Below, one piece after another: positions 1-7,032 of a stretch of 34,696 bases of DNA. The notes beneath the pieces were generated by a model, which was not told the DNA's origin, searched no databases, and saw nothing but the letters and a program-made list of their open reading frames with translations. A program made the position numbers and the translations under genes. How positions within the stretch are numbered: the first letter of the stretch is position 1; each line of letters opens with the position of its first letter. Source of the stretch: an uncultured Gammaproteobacteria bacterium (lineage in GTDB: Bacteria; Pseudomonadota; Gammaproteobacteria; UBA4575); contig CALAJL010000012.1 in assembly GCA_937922735.1 (NCBI GenBank), positions 1 through 34,696 of the forward strand. The letters are read 5' to 3'.

Positions 1-216
1 GACCGTGAGTAGGTAATCTGAAATTTTTGTAGCGCGACCAAAACACATCACTAGTAATCCTGTGGCGAGCGGATCTAATGTTCCCGTATGACCAGCTTTC
101 GCAGCATTGAAGATTCGTTTTACTTTTTGTAATGATCGATTAGAAGATTCACCCGTAGGTTTATCAAATAACAATAAACCATTTATCACTCGACCTTTAT
201 TTTTTTTACTACCCAC
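1..216 (-). CDS. truB: tRNA pseudouridine(55) synthase TruB, N-terminal fragment (cut by window edge)
   Basis: This reading frame is missing from the ORF track; I translated the reverse strand by hand. It gives 72 residues starting [20 protein letters not shown] and runs off the left edge. The motif [12 protein letters not shown] holds the catalytic aspartate of the TruB family, which makes pseudouridine 55 in the T-loop of tRNAs. Starting at the GTG (214-216) places that aspartate at residue 48, the same number as in E. coli TruB. The next in-frame codons upstream offer no other start before a TAG, so GTG is the likely start. It begins 28 bases after the rbfA stop and is the next gene of the rimP-nusA-infB-rbfA-truB operon. 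No strong ribosome binding site is visible, so it may be translated by coupling to rbfA. Confidence 0.93.
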   Translation of the reverse strand, partial: MGSKKNKGRVINGLLLFDKPTGESSNRSLQKVKRIFNAAKAGHTGTLDPLATGLLVMCFGRATKISDYLLTV

Positions 217-244
217 GTGTATCGAGACACTCGCCTATCATCAA

Positions 245-598
245 TTACTGCTTATTAAGACTTTCTTGGATAAGTTGATCGATGCGATCACCTTTAACTT
301 CGGTATCGTCAACAATAAATCGTAATTCAGGCACTTTTCGTAAACTTAAAATTTTACTTAATTGTGTGCGCAAATAACCGCTAGCACTTTTCAAACCTTG
401 AATAATCTCGGTGGGATCTTGCTGAATATCCATAGGACTGAAATATATTTTTGCTGTACCAAGATCTTTACTTACCACTACATCGTAGATAACGACCTCA
501 GATACACGAGGATCTTTTACTTCATTGCGTAACATTAAAGTAATTTCTCGACGGAGCTGCTCACCAACTCTTAAGGGTCTGGATGATTCTTGCTGCAT
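245..598 (-). CDS. rbfA: 30S ribosome-binding factor RbfA
   Basis: The 117-residue protein is recognisable as RbfA, a small KH-like factor that binds the 30S subunit late in 16S rRNA maturation and is needed for cold growth. Typical family signatures are the N-terminal stretch RPLRVGEQLRREITLMLRNE, the middle DLGTAKIYFSP and the C-terminal VPELRFIVDD. It lacks the long disordered C-terminal tail seen in some homologues and ends soon after the last core strand. It starts with ATG, lies 51 bases after infB and just before truB, the usual place in this operon. Confidence 0.97.
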   Translation of the reverse strand: MQQESSRPLRVGEQLRREITLMLRNEVKDPRVSEVVIYDVVVSKDLGTAKIYFSPMDIQQDPTEIIQGLKSASGYLRTQLSKILSLRKVPELRFIVDDTEVKGDRIDQLIQESLNKQ

Positions 599-649
599 TT
601 TAGTAAATGCTATAGTTTCAGATAGTAAGCGTTAATTATGCATTGAACT

Positions 650-3148
650 TTATATTGATCGCTTAATTTCAGTTCGCTCATAAACTTCAATTTGATCACC
701 AGGTTTAACATCGTTGTAGTTTTTAACTGCAATGCCACATTCTGTACCCGACTTAACTTCATTTACATCATCCTTATGACGACGCAATGATTCTAATTCA
801 CCCTCAAACACAACTACATTGTCACGCAGCACACGAATTGGGCTACCACGTTTAATCATACCTTCAACAACTTGTGTACCAGCTACAGCACCCATCTTTG
901 ATGATCTAAATACATCTTTAACTTCAGCAAGACCAATAATCTCCTCACGCACTTCTGGAGATAACAAACCGCTCATGGCAGCTTTAACATCATCAATGGC
1001 TTCATAGATAATACTGTAGTATCGAATTTCTACACCTACATCTGCAGCAGCTCTCTTTGCTGCATTGTCCGCACGAACATTAAAGCCAATCATTACCGCT
1101 TTAGAGGCTTCCGCAAGACTAACATCGGATTCATTTATTCCACCAACAGCAGACATAACTATTTTTACTTTAACTTCATCGGTAGAAAGTTTTTCAAGCG
1201 AATCTTTTAGTGCTTCAGCACTTCCCTGCACATCCGCTTTTATCATTACCGTTACCGTTTCAGCAGCACCTGAACCAATCTGACTAAACACATCTTCCAA
1301 TTTAGAAGCTTGTTGAGCTGCAAAGCGTGTATCTCTTGATTTACTCTTACGTATATCAACAATTTCACGAATTTTACGTTCATTGGCAACAACAATCGCT
1401 TCTTCACCAGCATTTGCAGCACCCGACAACCCGAGTACTTCTACGGGTGTTGATGGGCCTGCCTTCTCAATTTCTCTGCCGTTCTCATCAAACATTGCAC
1501 GGACACGCCCGTATTCTTCACCAGTTAACAACATATCGCCTTTCGATAACATACCTTGCTGAACTAACACTGTTGCAACAGGACCACGACCTTTATCTAA
1601 AGTAGATTCAATCACTACACCTGAAGCTGGACCATGATCAACAGCTTTTAATTCTAGGATTTCAGCTTGCAACGAAACTGCTTCTAATAATTCATCTATG
1701 CCTGCGCCGGTAAGTGCCGAAACATTTATAAAAATTGTATCGCCACCCCATTCTTCGGGTAACACCTCTAATGCAGATAATTCGTTACGAACTTTTTCGG
1801 GATCAGCATCTTCTTTATCTGTTTTATTCACGGCAACAATCATTGGCACATTTGCTGCACGAGAATGCTCTACCGCTTCTTTGGTCTGTGGCATAACACC
1901 ATCATCCGCAGCCGCTACAAGGATGACGATATCTGTCGCTTTAGCTCCACGGGCACGCATAGATGTAAATGCAGCATGACCTGGTGTGTCTAAGAAAGTA
2001 ATCGTACCTTTATCAGTTGTTACACTATATGCACCAATATGCTGTGTGATTCCACCTGCTTCACCTGAAGCCACTTTCGTTCTACGAATGTAATCAAGCA
2101 GTGATGTTTTACCATGATCAACATGACCCATTACTGTTACTACTGGATTTCGAACGATTGCTTTGGAATTATCATAATCCACTTGTAGCAACGTGTCTTC
2201 AACGCTAGAGGCTTCAGCCGGTTTTGCCTCATGTCCCATTTCTTCTACGACAAGAATCGCCGTATCTTGATCAAGTATCTGGTTGATGGTAGCCATTACG
2301 CCCATCTTCATCATTGCACCAATTACTTCTGCCGCTTTCACCGCCATCATTTTTGCAAGATCTGCAACTGAAATACTTTCTGGTATTAAAATTTCACGCT
2401 TAACAGGTTCACTTGGCTTTTCAAATTGATGCTTGTCACTCTGTGCCACTTTGCCTGGACGTCTATGTTTTGGTTTGGCTTTTCGTTTACCACGTTTATC
2501 ACTCGCAACATGTAGCTCTTGACGCCTTGGCTTATTAGACTTTTTGGCTGCCGGTTTTTTATCTTCTATTTCTGGCTTATCAGGTGCTGGAGTAACCACT
2601 CTAATACCAATCGGTGCAGAGGGCTTTTCAATTGTTTCTACTTCTTTAACAACTTCTTCTTGCTCTACAGCTTTTTGCTTATCTAGTTCATCTTGCTTTG
2701 CTTTTTCTGCCGCAGCTTTTTCTGCCGCTATTCGCTCAAGATTCGCCGCAATTTCAGCCTCTTTAACTGCTTGCTCATCTGCACGCTGTTGTTCTTCTTT
2801 GGCAGCCTCTTCTAACACTACGCTGCGTTTAACATTAGTGCGTTTTTTTCGCACTTCAACGTTGACCGTACTCGCGCCCGTAGGATTTCTGCCGGTAGAA
2901 CCACCCACTTTTAGTGTAGAGGTGCTCTTGCGGCGTAAAGTAATTTTTTTGCCTTCGCCAGCAGGCTCTTCTACGTCTTTATTACTACGACTATTACGTA
3001 AATGATCAAGCAATTGCATTTTTTGCTCATCAGAAACTACCTGGTCAGCAGCACTAAACTCCAAACCCGCTTCCGAGAGCTGAACTAGCAATTTCTCAAC
3101 AGGTGTTTTAACTACATCTGCTAGCTGTTTTACAGTTACTTCACTCAT
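650..3148 (-). CDS. infB: Translation initiation factor IF-2
   Basis: This is a GTPase of 832 residues that delivers fMet-tRNA to the 30S P site and promotes subunit joining. An IF2_N domain occupies about residues 1-50. A long low-complexity linker rich in Ala, Glu and Lys (about 110-180) is probably helical and is followed by a very basic stretch near 200-235. A second IF2_N-like segment lies near 250-300. The G domain carries G1 GHVDHGKT (341-348), DTPGH (387-391) and NKTD (441-444), and the C1/C2 domains follow to the end. It is somewhat shorter than E. coli IF-2 alpha because of the variable N-terminal half. I did not identify an internal start for a short isoform. It lies 47 bases after nusA in the same operon. 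Confidence 0.98.
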   Translation of the reverse strand: MSEVTVKQLADVVKTPVEKLLVQLSEAGLEFSAADQVVSDEQKMQLLDHLRNSRSNKDVEEPAGEGKKITLRRKSTSTLKVGGSTGRNPTGASTVNVEVRKKRTNVKRSVVLEEAAKEEQQRADEQAVKEAEIAANLERIAAEKAAAEKAKQDELDKQKAVEQEEVVKEVETIEKPSAPIGIRVVTPAPDKPEIEDKKPAAKKSNKPRRQELHVASDKRGKRKAKPKHRRPGKVAQSDKHQFEKPSEPVKREILIPESISVADLAKMMAVKAAEVIGAMMKMGVMATINQILDQDTAILVVEEMGHEAKPAEASSVEDTLLQVDYDNSKAIVRNPVVTVMGHVDHGKTSLLDYIRRTKVASGEAGGITQHIGAYSVTTDKGTITFLDTPGHAAFTSMRARGAKATDIVILVAAADDGVMPQTKEAVEHSRAANVPMIVAVNKTDKEDADPEKVRNELSALEVLPEEWGGDTIFINVSALTGAGIDELLEAVSLQAEILELKAVDHGPASGVVIESTLDKGRGPVATVLVQQGMLSKGDMLLTGEEYGRVRAMFDENGREIEKAGPSTPVEVLGLSGAANAGEEAIVVANERKIREIVDIRKSKSRDTRFAAQQASKLEDVFSQIGSGAAETVTVMIKADVQGSAEALKDSLEKLSTDEVKVKIVMSAVGGINESDVSLAEASKAVMIGFNVRADNAAKRAAADVGVEIRYYSIIYEAIDDVKAAMSGLLSPEVREEIIGLAEVKDVFRSSKMGAVAGTQVVEGMIKRGSPIRVLRDNVVVFEGELESLRRHKDDVNEVKSGTECGIAVKNYNDVKPGDQIEVYERTEIKRSI

Positions 3149-3195
3149 TTATTTATTCACTAATAGTTAAATTATAAATTTGATTAATGTTTTCG

Positions 3196-4701
3196 TTACG
3201 TTGTAGTGCCTTCATTTTCAAACCAAGGCGCTCGCGCTAACATAATTAGCGAACCTGCACGCTCAGAATCCAAACCTTCAATTTCGAGCAATTCATCAAC
3301 AGACTGTTCGGCTAAATCTTCCATTGTAGAGATCCCTCTACATGCCAATTCAAAGGCCAGATCTTTATCCATGCCTTCCATACCTAATAGATCTGCAGAT
3401 GGTTCAACGTCTGCAAACTTCTCTTCTGTTACTAAGGCGGTAGTAAGTAGTACATCACGCGCACGTGCACGTAACTCTTCTACCATTTCTTCATCAAATT
3501 CTTCCACCTCTACCAATTCTTTAGGTGGCACATACGCTACTTCTTCAACGCTTGAGAAACCTTCTTGTGCAAGAATTACTGCTACCTCTTCATCCACATC
3601 AAGTTGAGACATAAACATTTCTACAAGTTCACGTGTTTCTGTTTCAGACTTCTCTTCCGCTTGACCCTCGGTCATAACGTTGAGCTCCCAACCGGTTAGC
3701 TGGCTAGCAAGTTTTACGTTTTGCCCACCTCGACCAATCGCTTGCGACAGTTTTTCATCCTCAACTGCAATATCCATACTATTTTTATCTTCATCGACAA
3801 CGATGGAAGTAACTGCTGCGGGTGACATTGCATTAATTACATATTGGGCAGAATTTTCATCCCAAAGAATGATGTCAATACGCTCACCTGCGAGTTCATT
3901 TGAAACGGACTGCACACGAGAACCTCGCATGCCTACGCATGCGCCCACGGGATCTAACCTTGGATCGTTAGATTTGACTGCAATTTTAGCTCGCAAACCT
4001 GGATCTCTGGCTGCAGACAGCACCTCAATAAGACCTTGCCCCACCTCTGGCACTTCCAACTTAAATAACTCAATTAAAAATTCTGGCGCAGTTCGAGTTA
4101 AAAATAATTGTGGTCCTCGTGCTTCTTCACGCACTTCATGCAAGAATGCCCTCACTCTATCACCAGGACGCATCGCTTCACGCGCAATCATATGGTCACG
4201 TGGAATAAATCCTTCTGCATTACTTCCTAAATCAATAAATGTTCCAGAGTGATCACTGCGCTTGACTACACCCATTACTAATTCACCAACGCGATCTTGG
4301 AAGATATCAACAATTTGTGCTCGCTCAGCTTCACGAATTTTTTGAACAATAACTTGCTTAGCAGTGTGTGCTGCTATGCGCCCAAATGCTACAGATTCAA
4401 TTGGCTCTTCGATAAATTCACCAACTTGCATATCAGGAAAATCTTGTATGGCATAACTATAAAGCTTTTGAGTTTCGTTAGATTCAAATTCTGGATCTTC
4501 GTCATCAAGTATTTCCCAACGTCGAAAAGATTCGTAATCACCCGTTTCACGATCAATTTCCACGCGAATATCCATTTCCATTCCATGCTTTTTACGTGCA
4601 GCTGTTGCTAAAGCCGCTTCAATAGCTTGAAATATAATATCTTTTTCGACACCTTTCTCATTAGAGACAGCATCCGCTACAAGTAAAATTTCTTTATTCA
4701 T
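3196..4701 (-). CDS. nusA: Transcription termination/antitermination factor NusA
   Basis: NusA binds RNA polymerase near the RNA exit channel and modulates pausing, intrinsic termination and antitermination. The 501-residue length fits the long gammaproteobacterial form. An N-terminal polymerase-binding domain (about 1-130) is followed by an S1 domain beginning near VGELVMGVVKRSDHSGTFID. Two KH domains follow (GACVGMRGSRVQSV and IGRGGQNVKLASQLTGWEL). The C-terminus has two acidic repeats built on helix-hairpin-helix units (for example LLGMEGMDKDLAFELACRGIST), the repeats that contact alpha-CTD or N proteins in enterics. It lies between rimP and infB. The rimP leader upstream contains two intrinsic-terminator-like hairpins on which NusA itself could act; that link is inference. 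Confidence 0.98.
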   Translation of the reverse strand: MNKEILLVADAVSNEKGVEKDIIFQAIEAALATAARKKHGMEMDIRVEIDRETGDYESFRRWEILDDEDPEFESNETQKLYSYAIQDFPDMQVGEFIEEPIESVAFGRIAAHTAKQVIVQKIREAERAQIVDIFQDRVGELVMGVVKRSDHSGTFIDLGSNAEGFIPRDHMIAREAMRPGDRVRAFLHEVREEARGPQLFLTRTAPEFLIELFKLEVPEVGQGLIEVLSAARDPGLRAKIAVKSNDPRLDPVGACVGMRGSRVQSVSNELAGERIDIILWDENSAQYVINAMSPAAVTSIVVDEDKNSMDIAVEDEKLSQAIGRGGQNVKLASQLTGWELNVMTEGQAEEKSETETRELVEMFMSQLDVDEEVAVILAQEGFSSVEEVAYVPPKELVEVEEFDEEMVEELRARARDVLLTTALVTEEKFADVEPSADLLGMEGMDKDLAFELACRGISTMEDLAEQSVDELLEIEGLDSERAGSLIMLARAPWFENEGTTT

Positions 4702-4749
4702 AATTTATAAATATTAAGTTCCTGTACTTAAAAATTTAATAATGTGATA

Positions 4750-5232
4750 TTAATTTTTAACGTTTAGATTCGGATCTATATCCAAGTCTAATTTCGCATT
4801 TTTAATCGCTTCGATTGGCACCAAAAACTCATCACCTTCAGCAGTAACCACGGTTACTTGATCATCTTCGGCGTGCAACAATACTCCACGTATATTTCTT
4901 CTCTCTTTTATTGGCCAAGTAGTCTTGACCTTAACTTTACTACCTACTGCATTTTTCATTTGCTCAGCACTAAATAACTTTCGATTAATACCCGGAGATG
5001 AAATCTCCAATGTATAAGGCAGCTCTACGGGGTCTTCTACATCTAGCACCGCACTTAGCTGCTGACTCACTCTCGAACAATCATCCAATGTTATACCTTC
5101 ACTATGGTCAATAAATATCCTTATTTGAGCTGTATTTTGATTTATTTGGCATTCTAGCCCCCATAAGTCATAACCCATTCCCACAATTACGGGCTCTATG
5201 ATGGGCAAAATTCCATACGGATCATCAAACAC
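4750..5232 (-). CDS. rimP: Ribosome maturation factor RimP
   Basis: RimP helps assemble the 30S subunit, and rimP is normally the first gene of the nusA-infB operon. Family signatures are MGYDLWGLEC, IRIFIDHSEGITLDDCSRVS and DPVELPYTLEISSPGINR. The ORF track begins at a TTG (5259) that has no ribosome binding site. I chose the GTG at 5230-5232 instead: an AGGA lies 8 bases before it, and the alignment with E. coli RimP then starts at the same residue, with the conserved Gly-aromatic pair at 20-21. This gives 160 residues. Both choices keep the whole domain. The 490 bases upstream hold a promoter and two terminators (separate entries). Confidence 0.93.
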   Translation of the reverse strand: MFDDPYGILPIIEPVIVGMGYDLWGLECQINQNTAQIRIFIDHSEGITLDDCSRVSQQLSAVLDVEDPVELPYTLEISSPGINRKLFSAEQMKNAVGSKVKVKTTWPIKERRNIRGVLLHAEDDQVTVVTAEGDEFLVPIEAIKNAKLDLDIDPNLNVKN

Positions 5233-5301
5233 AATATATTTCCTATCCTTCTCGACCAAGCATTACTTCAACACGTACTTTATCTAAAATAAGCTAGGCC
5301 C

Positions 5302-5331
5302 AATAAAAAAATGGGCACACTAAGCCCATTT
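5302..5331 (-). terminator. Intrinsic terminator in the rimP leader (promoter-distal)
   Basis: A perfect stem AATGGGC/GCCCATT (5310-5316 with 5324-5330) with a 7-base loop is followed on the minus strand by a T-run reading TTTTTTATT. No minus-strand gene lies directly upstream, so it must end or attenuate a non-coding transcript, or act on the rimP operon leader. It sits about 70 bases before the rimP start. Confidence 0.7.
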
Positions 5332-5408
5332 ACATTCTCACCACATCCTTATGAGCTCACTTACCTTATAATTTGCACAAATATTTTATACAAATTATGC
5401 GTAAGCAA

Positions 5409-5433
5409 TAAAAAAGGCCCTCTAGGGGCCCTT
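5409..5433 (-). terminator. Intrinsic terminator in the rimP leader (promoter-proximal)
   Basis: On the minus strand a GGCCC/GGGCC stem (5416-5420 with 5426-5430), extendable by two A-T pairs across a bulged C, is followed by TTTTTTATT. It lies about 40-60 bases downstream of the expected start of the promoter at 5478-5506. Directly before it is another hairpin, TCATTG/CAATGA with a 5-base loop (5439-5455). Confidence 0.7.
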
Positions 5434-5471
5434 CCGAATCATTGAAAAACAATGACTTAGCAAACTAATAC
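5409..5471 (-). ncRNA. Candidate small RNA or attenuated leader of the rimP-nusA-infB operon
   Basis: If the promoter at 5478-5506 fires, RNA starts near 5471 and reaches a U-run at about 5410, giving a transcript of roughly 60-65 nt with two hairpins (5439-5455 and the terminator stem 5416-5430). It has no convincing open reading frame. It could be a free small RNA or the terminated form of the rimP leader. Promoter and stems are seen in the sequence; that the RNA exists is inference. Confidence 0.45.
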
Positions 5472-5477
5472 ATAGAC

Positions 5478-5506
5478 AGTATAGGTAAAAAAAAACCAGG
5501 CTTCAA
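5478..5506 (-). promoter_or_regulatory. Sigma70-type promoter upstream of rimP
   Basis: On the minus strand, -35 TTGAAG (5501-5506) and -10 TATACT (5478-5483) are separated by exactly 17 bases, a spacer that includes nine T in a row. The expected start is near 5471. It is the best promoter match I found in the gap between the globin gene and rimP, and would drive the candidate small RNA and, by read-through, the rimP operon. Confidence 0.55.
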
Positions 5507-5581
5507 GCAAAGAGTTCACCTGCAACACGATTCACAGGCTGATGGCGGAAATTTAAGGATGAATCTGCATTTCACCAAGGT

Positions 5582-5653
5582 AGTCATCGACTCAATCAAT
5601 AGGTAAATCCTATTGGTATGTCGTTTAGGACTGCTAATATTTGACCTTCAAAT
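5582..5653. other. Structured non-coding stretch: nested and single hairpins
   Basis: The gap between globin and rimP (5233-5753) has no gene. Within it, three helices nest in register: AGTC/GACT (5582-5585 with 5629-5632), CGAC/GTCG (5588-5591 with 5620-5623) and CAATAGG/CCTATTG (5597-5603 with 5609-5615). Next to it is ATTTGA-CCT-TCAAAT (5639-5653). Together they would form a long interrupted rod plus a small hairpin. Either strand could be the RNA: a bidirectional terminator lies at 5690-5720 and minus-strand terminators lie at 5302-5433. I recognise no known RNA family. Confidence 0.4.
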
Positions 5654-5689
5654 CCATGCTGAATCCTTGCTAACCACAAAAATTTAGTC

Positions 5690-5720
5690 AAAAAAAAGCC
5701 CGATCATATCGGGCTTTTGC
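5690..5720 (-). terminator. Intrinsic terminator after the globin gene (bidirectional)
   Basis: A perfect GCCCGAT-CAT-ATCGGGC hairpin (5698-5714) is flanked by A-runs and T-runs that lengthen the stem. It has eight T on the minus-strand side and four on the plus-strand side. It starts about 35 bases after the globin stop codon and is the clearest terminator in the window. Confidence 0.85.
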
Positions 5721-5753
5721 TGTTGCTTCTAAAAGCAAAAATGGCTTCTAGAC

Positions 5754-6116
5754 TTATACGTCTACAATATCATTCTTCATTGAGTAAAGAATGCAAAGCA
5801 CTTCATTTTGTTCTGCTTGACCAACATTGTTTTTATTCAATGCCGCTAACACGTCATCACATACAGCATTAAATTCTGTATCACTTATATTCATACCCGT
5901 GTGCGCAGTTAGCATGTCTTGACCAGTATATTCTTGTGGTCCACCGATACCTGAACAGAAGAACTCCCACACGACTTGCTTTACTTTCTCGCCGTCACTG
6001 TTTGTATATCTGTTTTTAATTTTAGGGTTGCTGGTATGGTTGGCCCATATATCCGCAACGATAGTCTTTAATTTGTCACCACCGCCTAAACGGTCATATA
6101 AACTGGCTTCACTCAT
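5754..6116 (-). CDS. Group I truncated hemoglobin
   Basis: This is a small heme protein of the 2-over-2 globin fold. Proteins of this group bind O2 or NO and often serve in NO detoxification or redox sensing; the role here is not known. The start SLYDRLGG, the central GGPQEYTGQDM and AHTGMNIS with the likely proximal heme histidine at residue 72 place it in this group. At the usual B10 tyrosine position I read a tryptophan (W24, in ADIWANH), which fits a proteobacterial subfamily with a non-Tyr residue there (from memory). The track starts at a TTG. The ATG at 6114-6116 is better, because AGGAG lies 7 bases before it, giving 120 residues. It is probably monocistronic, with its own promoter region and terminator. 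Confidence 0.92.
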   Translation of the reverse strand: MSEASLYDRLGGGDKLKTIVADIWANHTSNPKIKNRYTNSDGEKVKQVVWEFFCSGIGGPQEYTGQDMLTAHTGMNISDTEFNAVCDDVLAALNKNNVGQAEQNEVLCILYSMKNDIVDV

Positions 6117-6149
6117 TTGCAAACTCCTTTACTTTACATTCTTATAATT

Positions 6150-6206
6150 ACTGAAACTTCAGTATATGCATAGATTATTTTGACATTATACCGTGTTATT
6201 TACACG
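6150..6206 (-). promoter_or_regulatory. Globin promoter region with two dyad-symmetric sites
   Basis: Upstream of the globin gene the minus strand has two -10-like boxes, TATAAT (6185-6190) and TATACT (6161-6166); neither has a good -35. Two perfect inverted repeats overlap this region: CGTGT-N5-ACACG (6192-6206), where the spacer and -35 of the first box would be, and ACTGAA-N2-TTCAGT (6150-6163), overlapping the second box. Such positions suit repressor or activator sites. I do not recognise the motifs as a known regulator's box. Confidence 0.4.
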
Positions 6207-6241
6207 AGATTCCAGCATCATATTTTCTGAATATTTCCTGA

Positions 6242-6280
6242 AATAATTATCGTAACTACTTGTAAGTTATGATAATTATT
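6242..6280 (-). terminator. Long AT-rich hairpin after the DUF1840 gene, possible terminator
   Basis: A 16-bp stem with one G-T pair (6242-6257 with 6265-6280, 7-base loop) lies 50 bases after the DUF1840 stop. On the minus strand it is followed by TTTCAGG, a weak U-tract, so termination is likely but not certain. Confidence 0.4.
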
Positions 6281-6285
6281 ATTTA

Positions 6286-6305
6286 TACATCATTGTACAT
6301 CATTG
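6286..6305. repeat. Tandem duplication of a 10-bp unit
   Basis: TACATCATTG occurs twice in direct succession (6286-6295 and 6296-6305) in the non-coding gap just downstream of the DUF1840 gene. It is probably a simple slippage duplication. Confidence 0.7.
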
Positions 6306-6332
6306 CTTTACGTTACATCGGTATGCAAATCT

Positions 6333-6638
6333 TTATTCATACCACATTATATCTTCATTTCTCTCAATTGCCGCCTCTAATAATTCGATCAATGGCAAGG
6401 CTCGTTTGTCGATACTTACATGATCTTCACTATCTTCAGCTTGAGGCTTGCCACTATCCTCAGCCAACACTTCTGCTTGAACAGAGGATTTCAGTAAGTC
6501 TAATGCATTAGGCAAATCATTTGCCTGAATGGCCCCAGGAATTACTCCACTATGGCCCATGGACTTGATGAGCTTTTTTGCGACATCACCAAACATGGTG
6601 ATATTCGCATAGGCCTTAGTTTCAAAAGTGATCAGCAT
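6333..6638 (-). CDS. DUF1840 domain-containing protein
   Basis: The protein begins MLITFETKAYANITMFGDVA and ends ALPLIELLEAAIERNEDIMW, both characteristic of the DUF1840 family of about 100-residue proteobacterial proteins of unknown function. The middle (about 40-80) is variable, with an acidic stretch. The ORF track starts at TTG 6659. I chose the ATG at 6636-6638 because the family normally starts at MLITF; this gives 101 residues. No clear ribosome binding site supports either start. It stands alone between initiator tRNA and the globin gene. I know of no experimental function. Confidence 0.85.
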   Translation of the reverse strand: MLITFETKAYANITMFGDVAKKLIKSMGHSGVIPGAIQANDLPNALDLLKSSVQAEVLAEDSGKPQAEDSEDHVSIDKRALPLIELLEAAIERNEDIMWYE

Positions 6639-6714
6639 ACTTAAAGATAGCATGATCAAACTTTATTAAGTCTTTAATTTTTTGGAGTAAAAATACTACG
6701 GATCGGTGATGACG

Positions 6715-6728
6715 AATTACCGGTAATT
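6715..6728. promoter_or_regulatory. Perfect 14-bp palindrome AATTACCGGTAATT, possible operator
   Basis: A perfect 14-base palindrome lies in the 150-base gap between the initiator tRNA gene and the DUF1840 start. Its position suits an operator for the DUF1840 gene, but no strong promoter boxes were found around it and no regulator is known to me for this exact site. Confidence 0.3.
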
Positions 6729-6788
6729 AGTAAAATCAACCACATAGTTCACTCTAACAATAGCTGAATAGCTAATCTACAAATTGGT

Positions 6789-6865
<77 letters not shown>

Positions 6866-6945
6866 TCAATCTGAGCCGCAGGAGTCTACGCAGATAATAC
6901 TAACAATACAAGATTATAGATTAGATGTTGGACAAGGAATAATCG

Positions 6946-6970
6946 AATTTGTGTACCTCGGTCACAAATT
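6946..6970. terminator. Hairpin downstream of nuoN, possible terminator
   Basis: The 8-bp stem AATTTGTG/CACAAATT (6946-6953 with 6963-6970, 9-base loop) lies about 65 bases after the nuoN stop. The stronger T-run (TTTTTT) is on the plus-strand side; on the minus strand only ATTCGATTATT follows. It may therefore end the nuo transcript inefficiently, allowing read-through into the tRNA. Confidence 0.4.
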
Positions 6971-7032
6971 TTTTGCATAACTTTCCTTACTTCATCTTGT
7001 CCACTACATTGCAATACTGAGTTAGTGTTCGA

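Noticed and set aside
2544-3005. Plus-strand ORF of 153 residues antisense to infB (and similar long shadows over nusA)
   Set aside because: Low-complexity Ser/Ala-rich translation that mirrors the Ala/Glu/Lys-rich IF-2 linker; a reverse-frame shadow.
5441-5471. Plus-strand promoter with TTGAAA reading toward the 5690 terminator
   Set aside because: The matching -10 at 17-18 bases (CTAATA or TAATAC) is poor.
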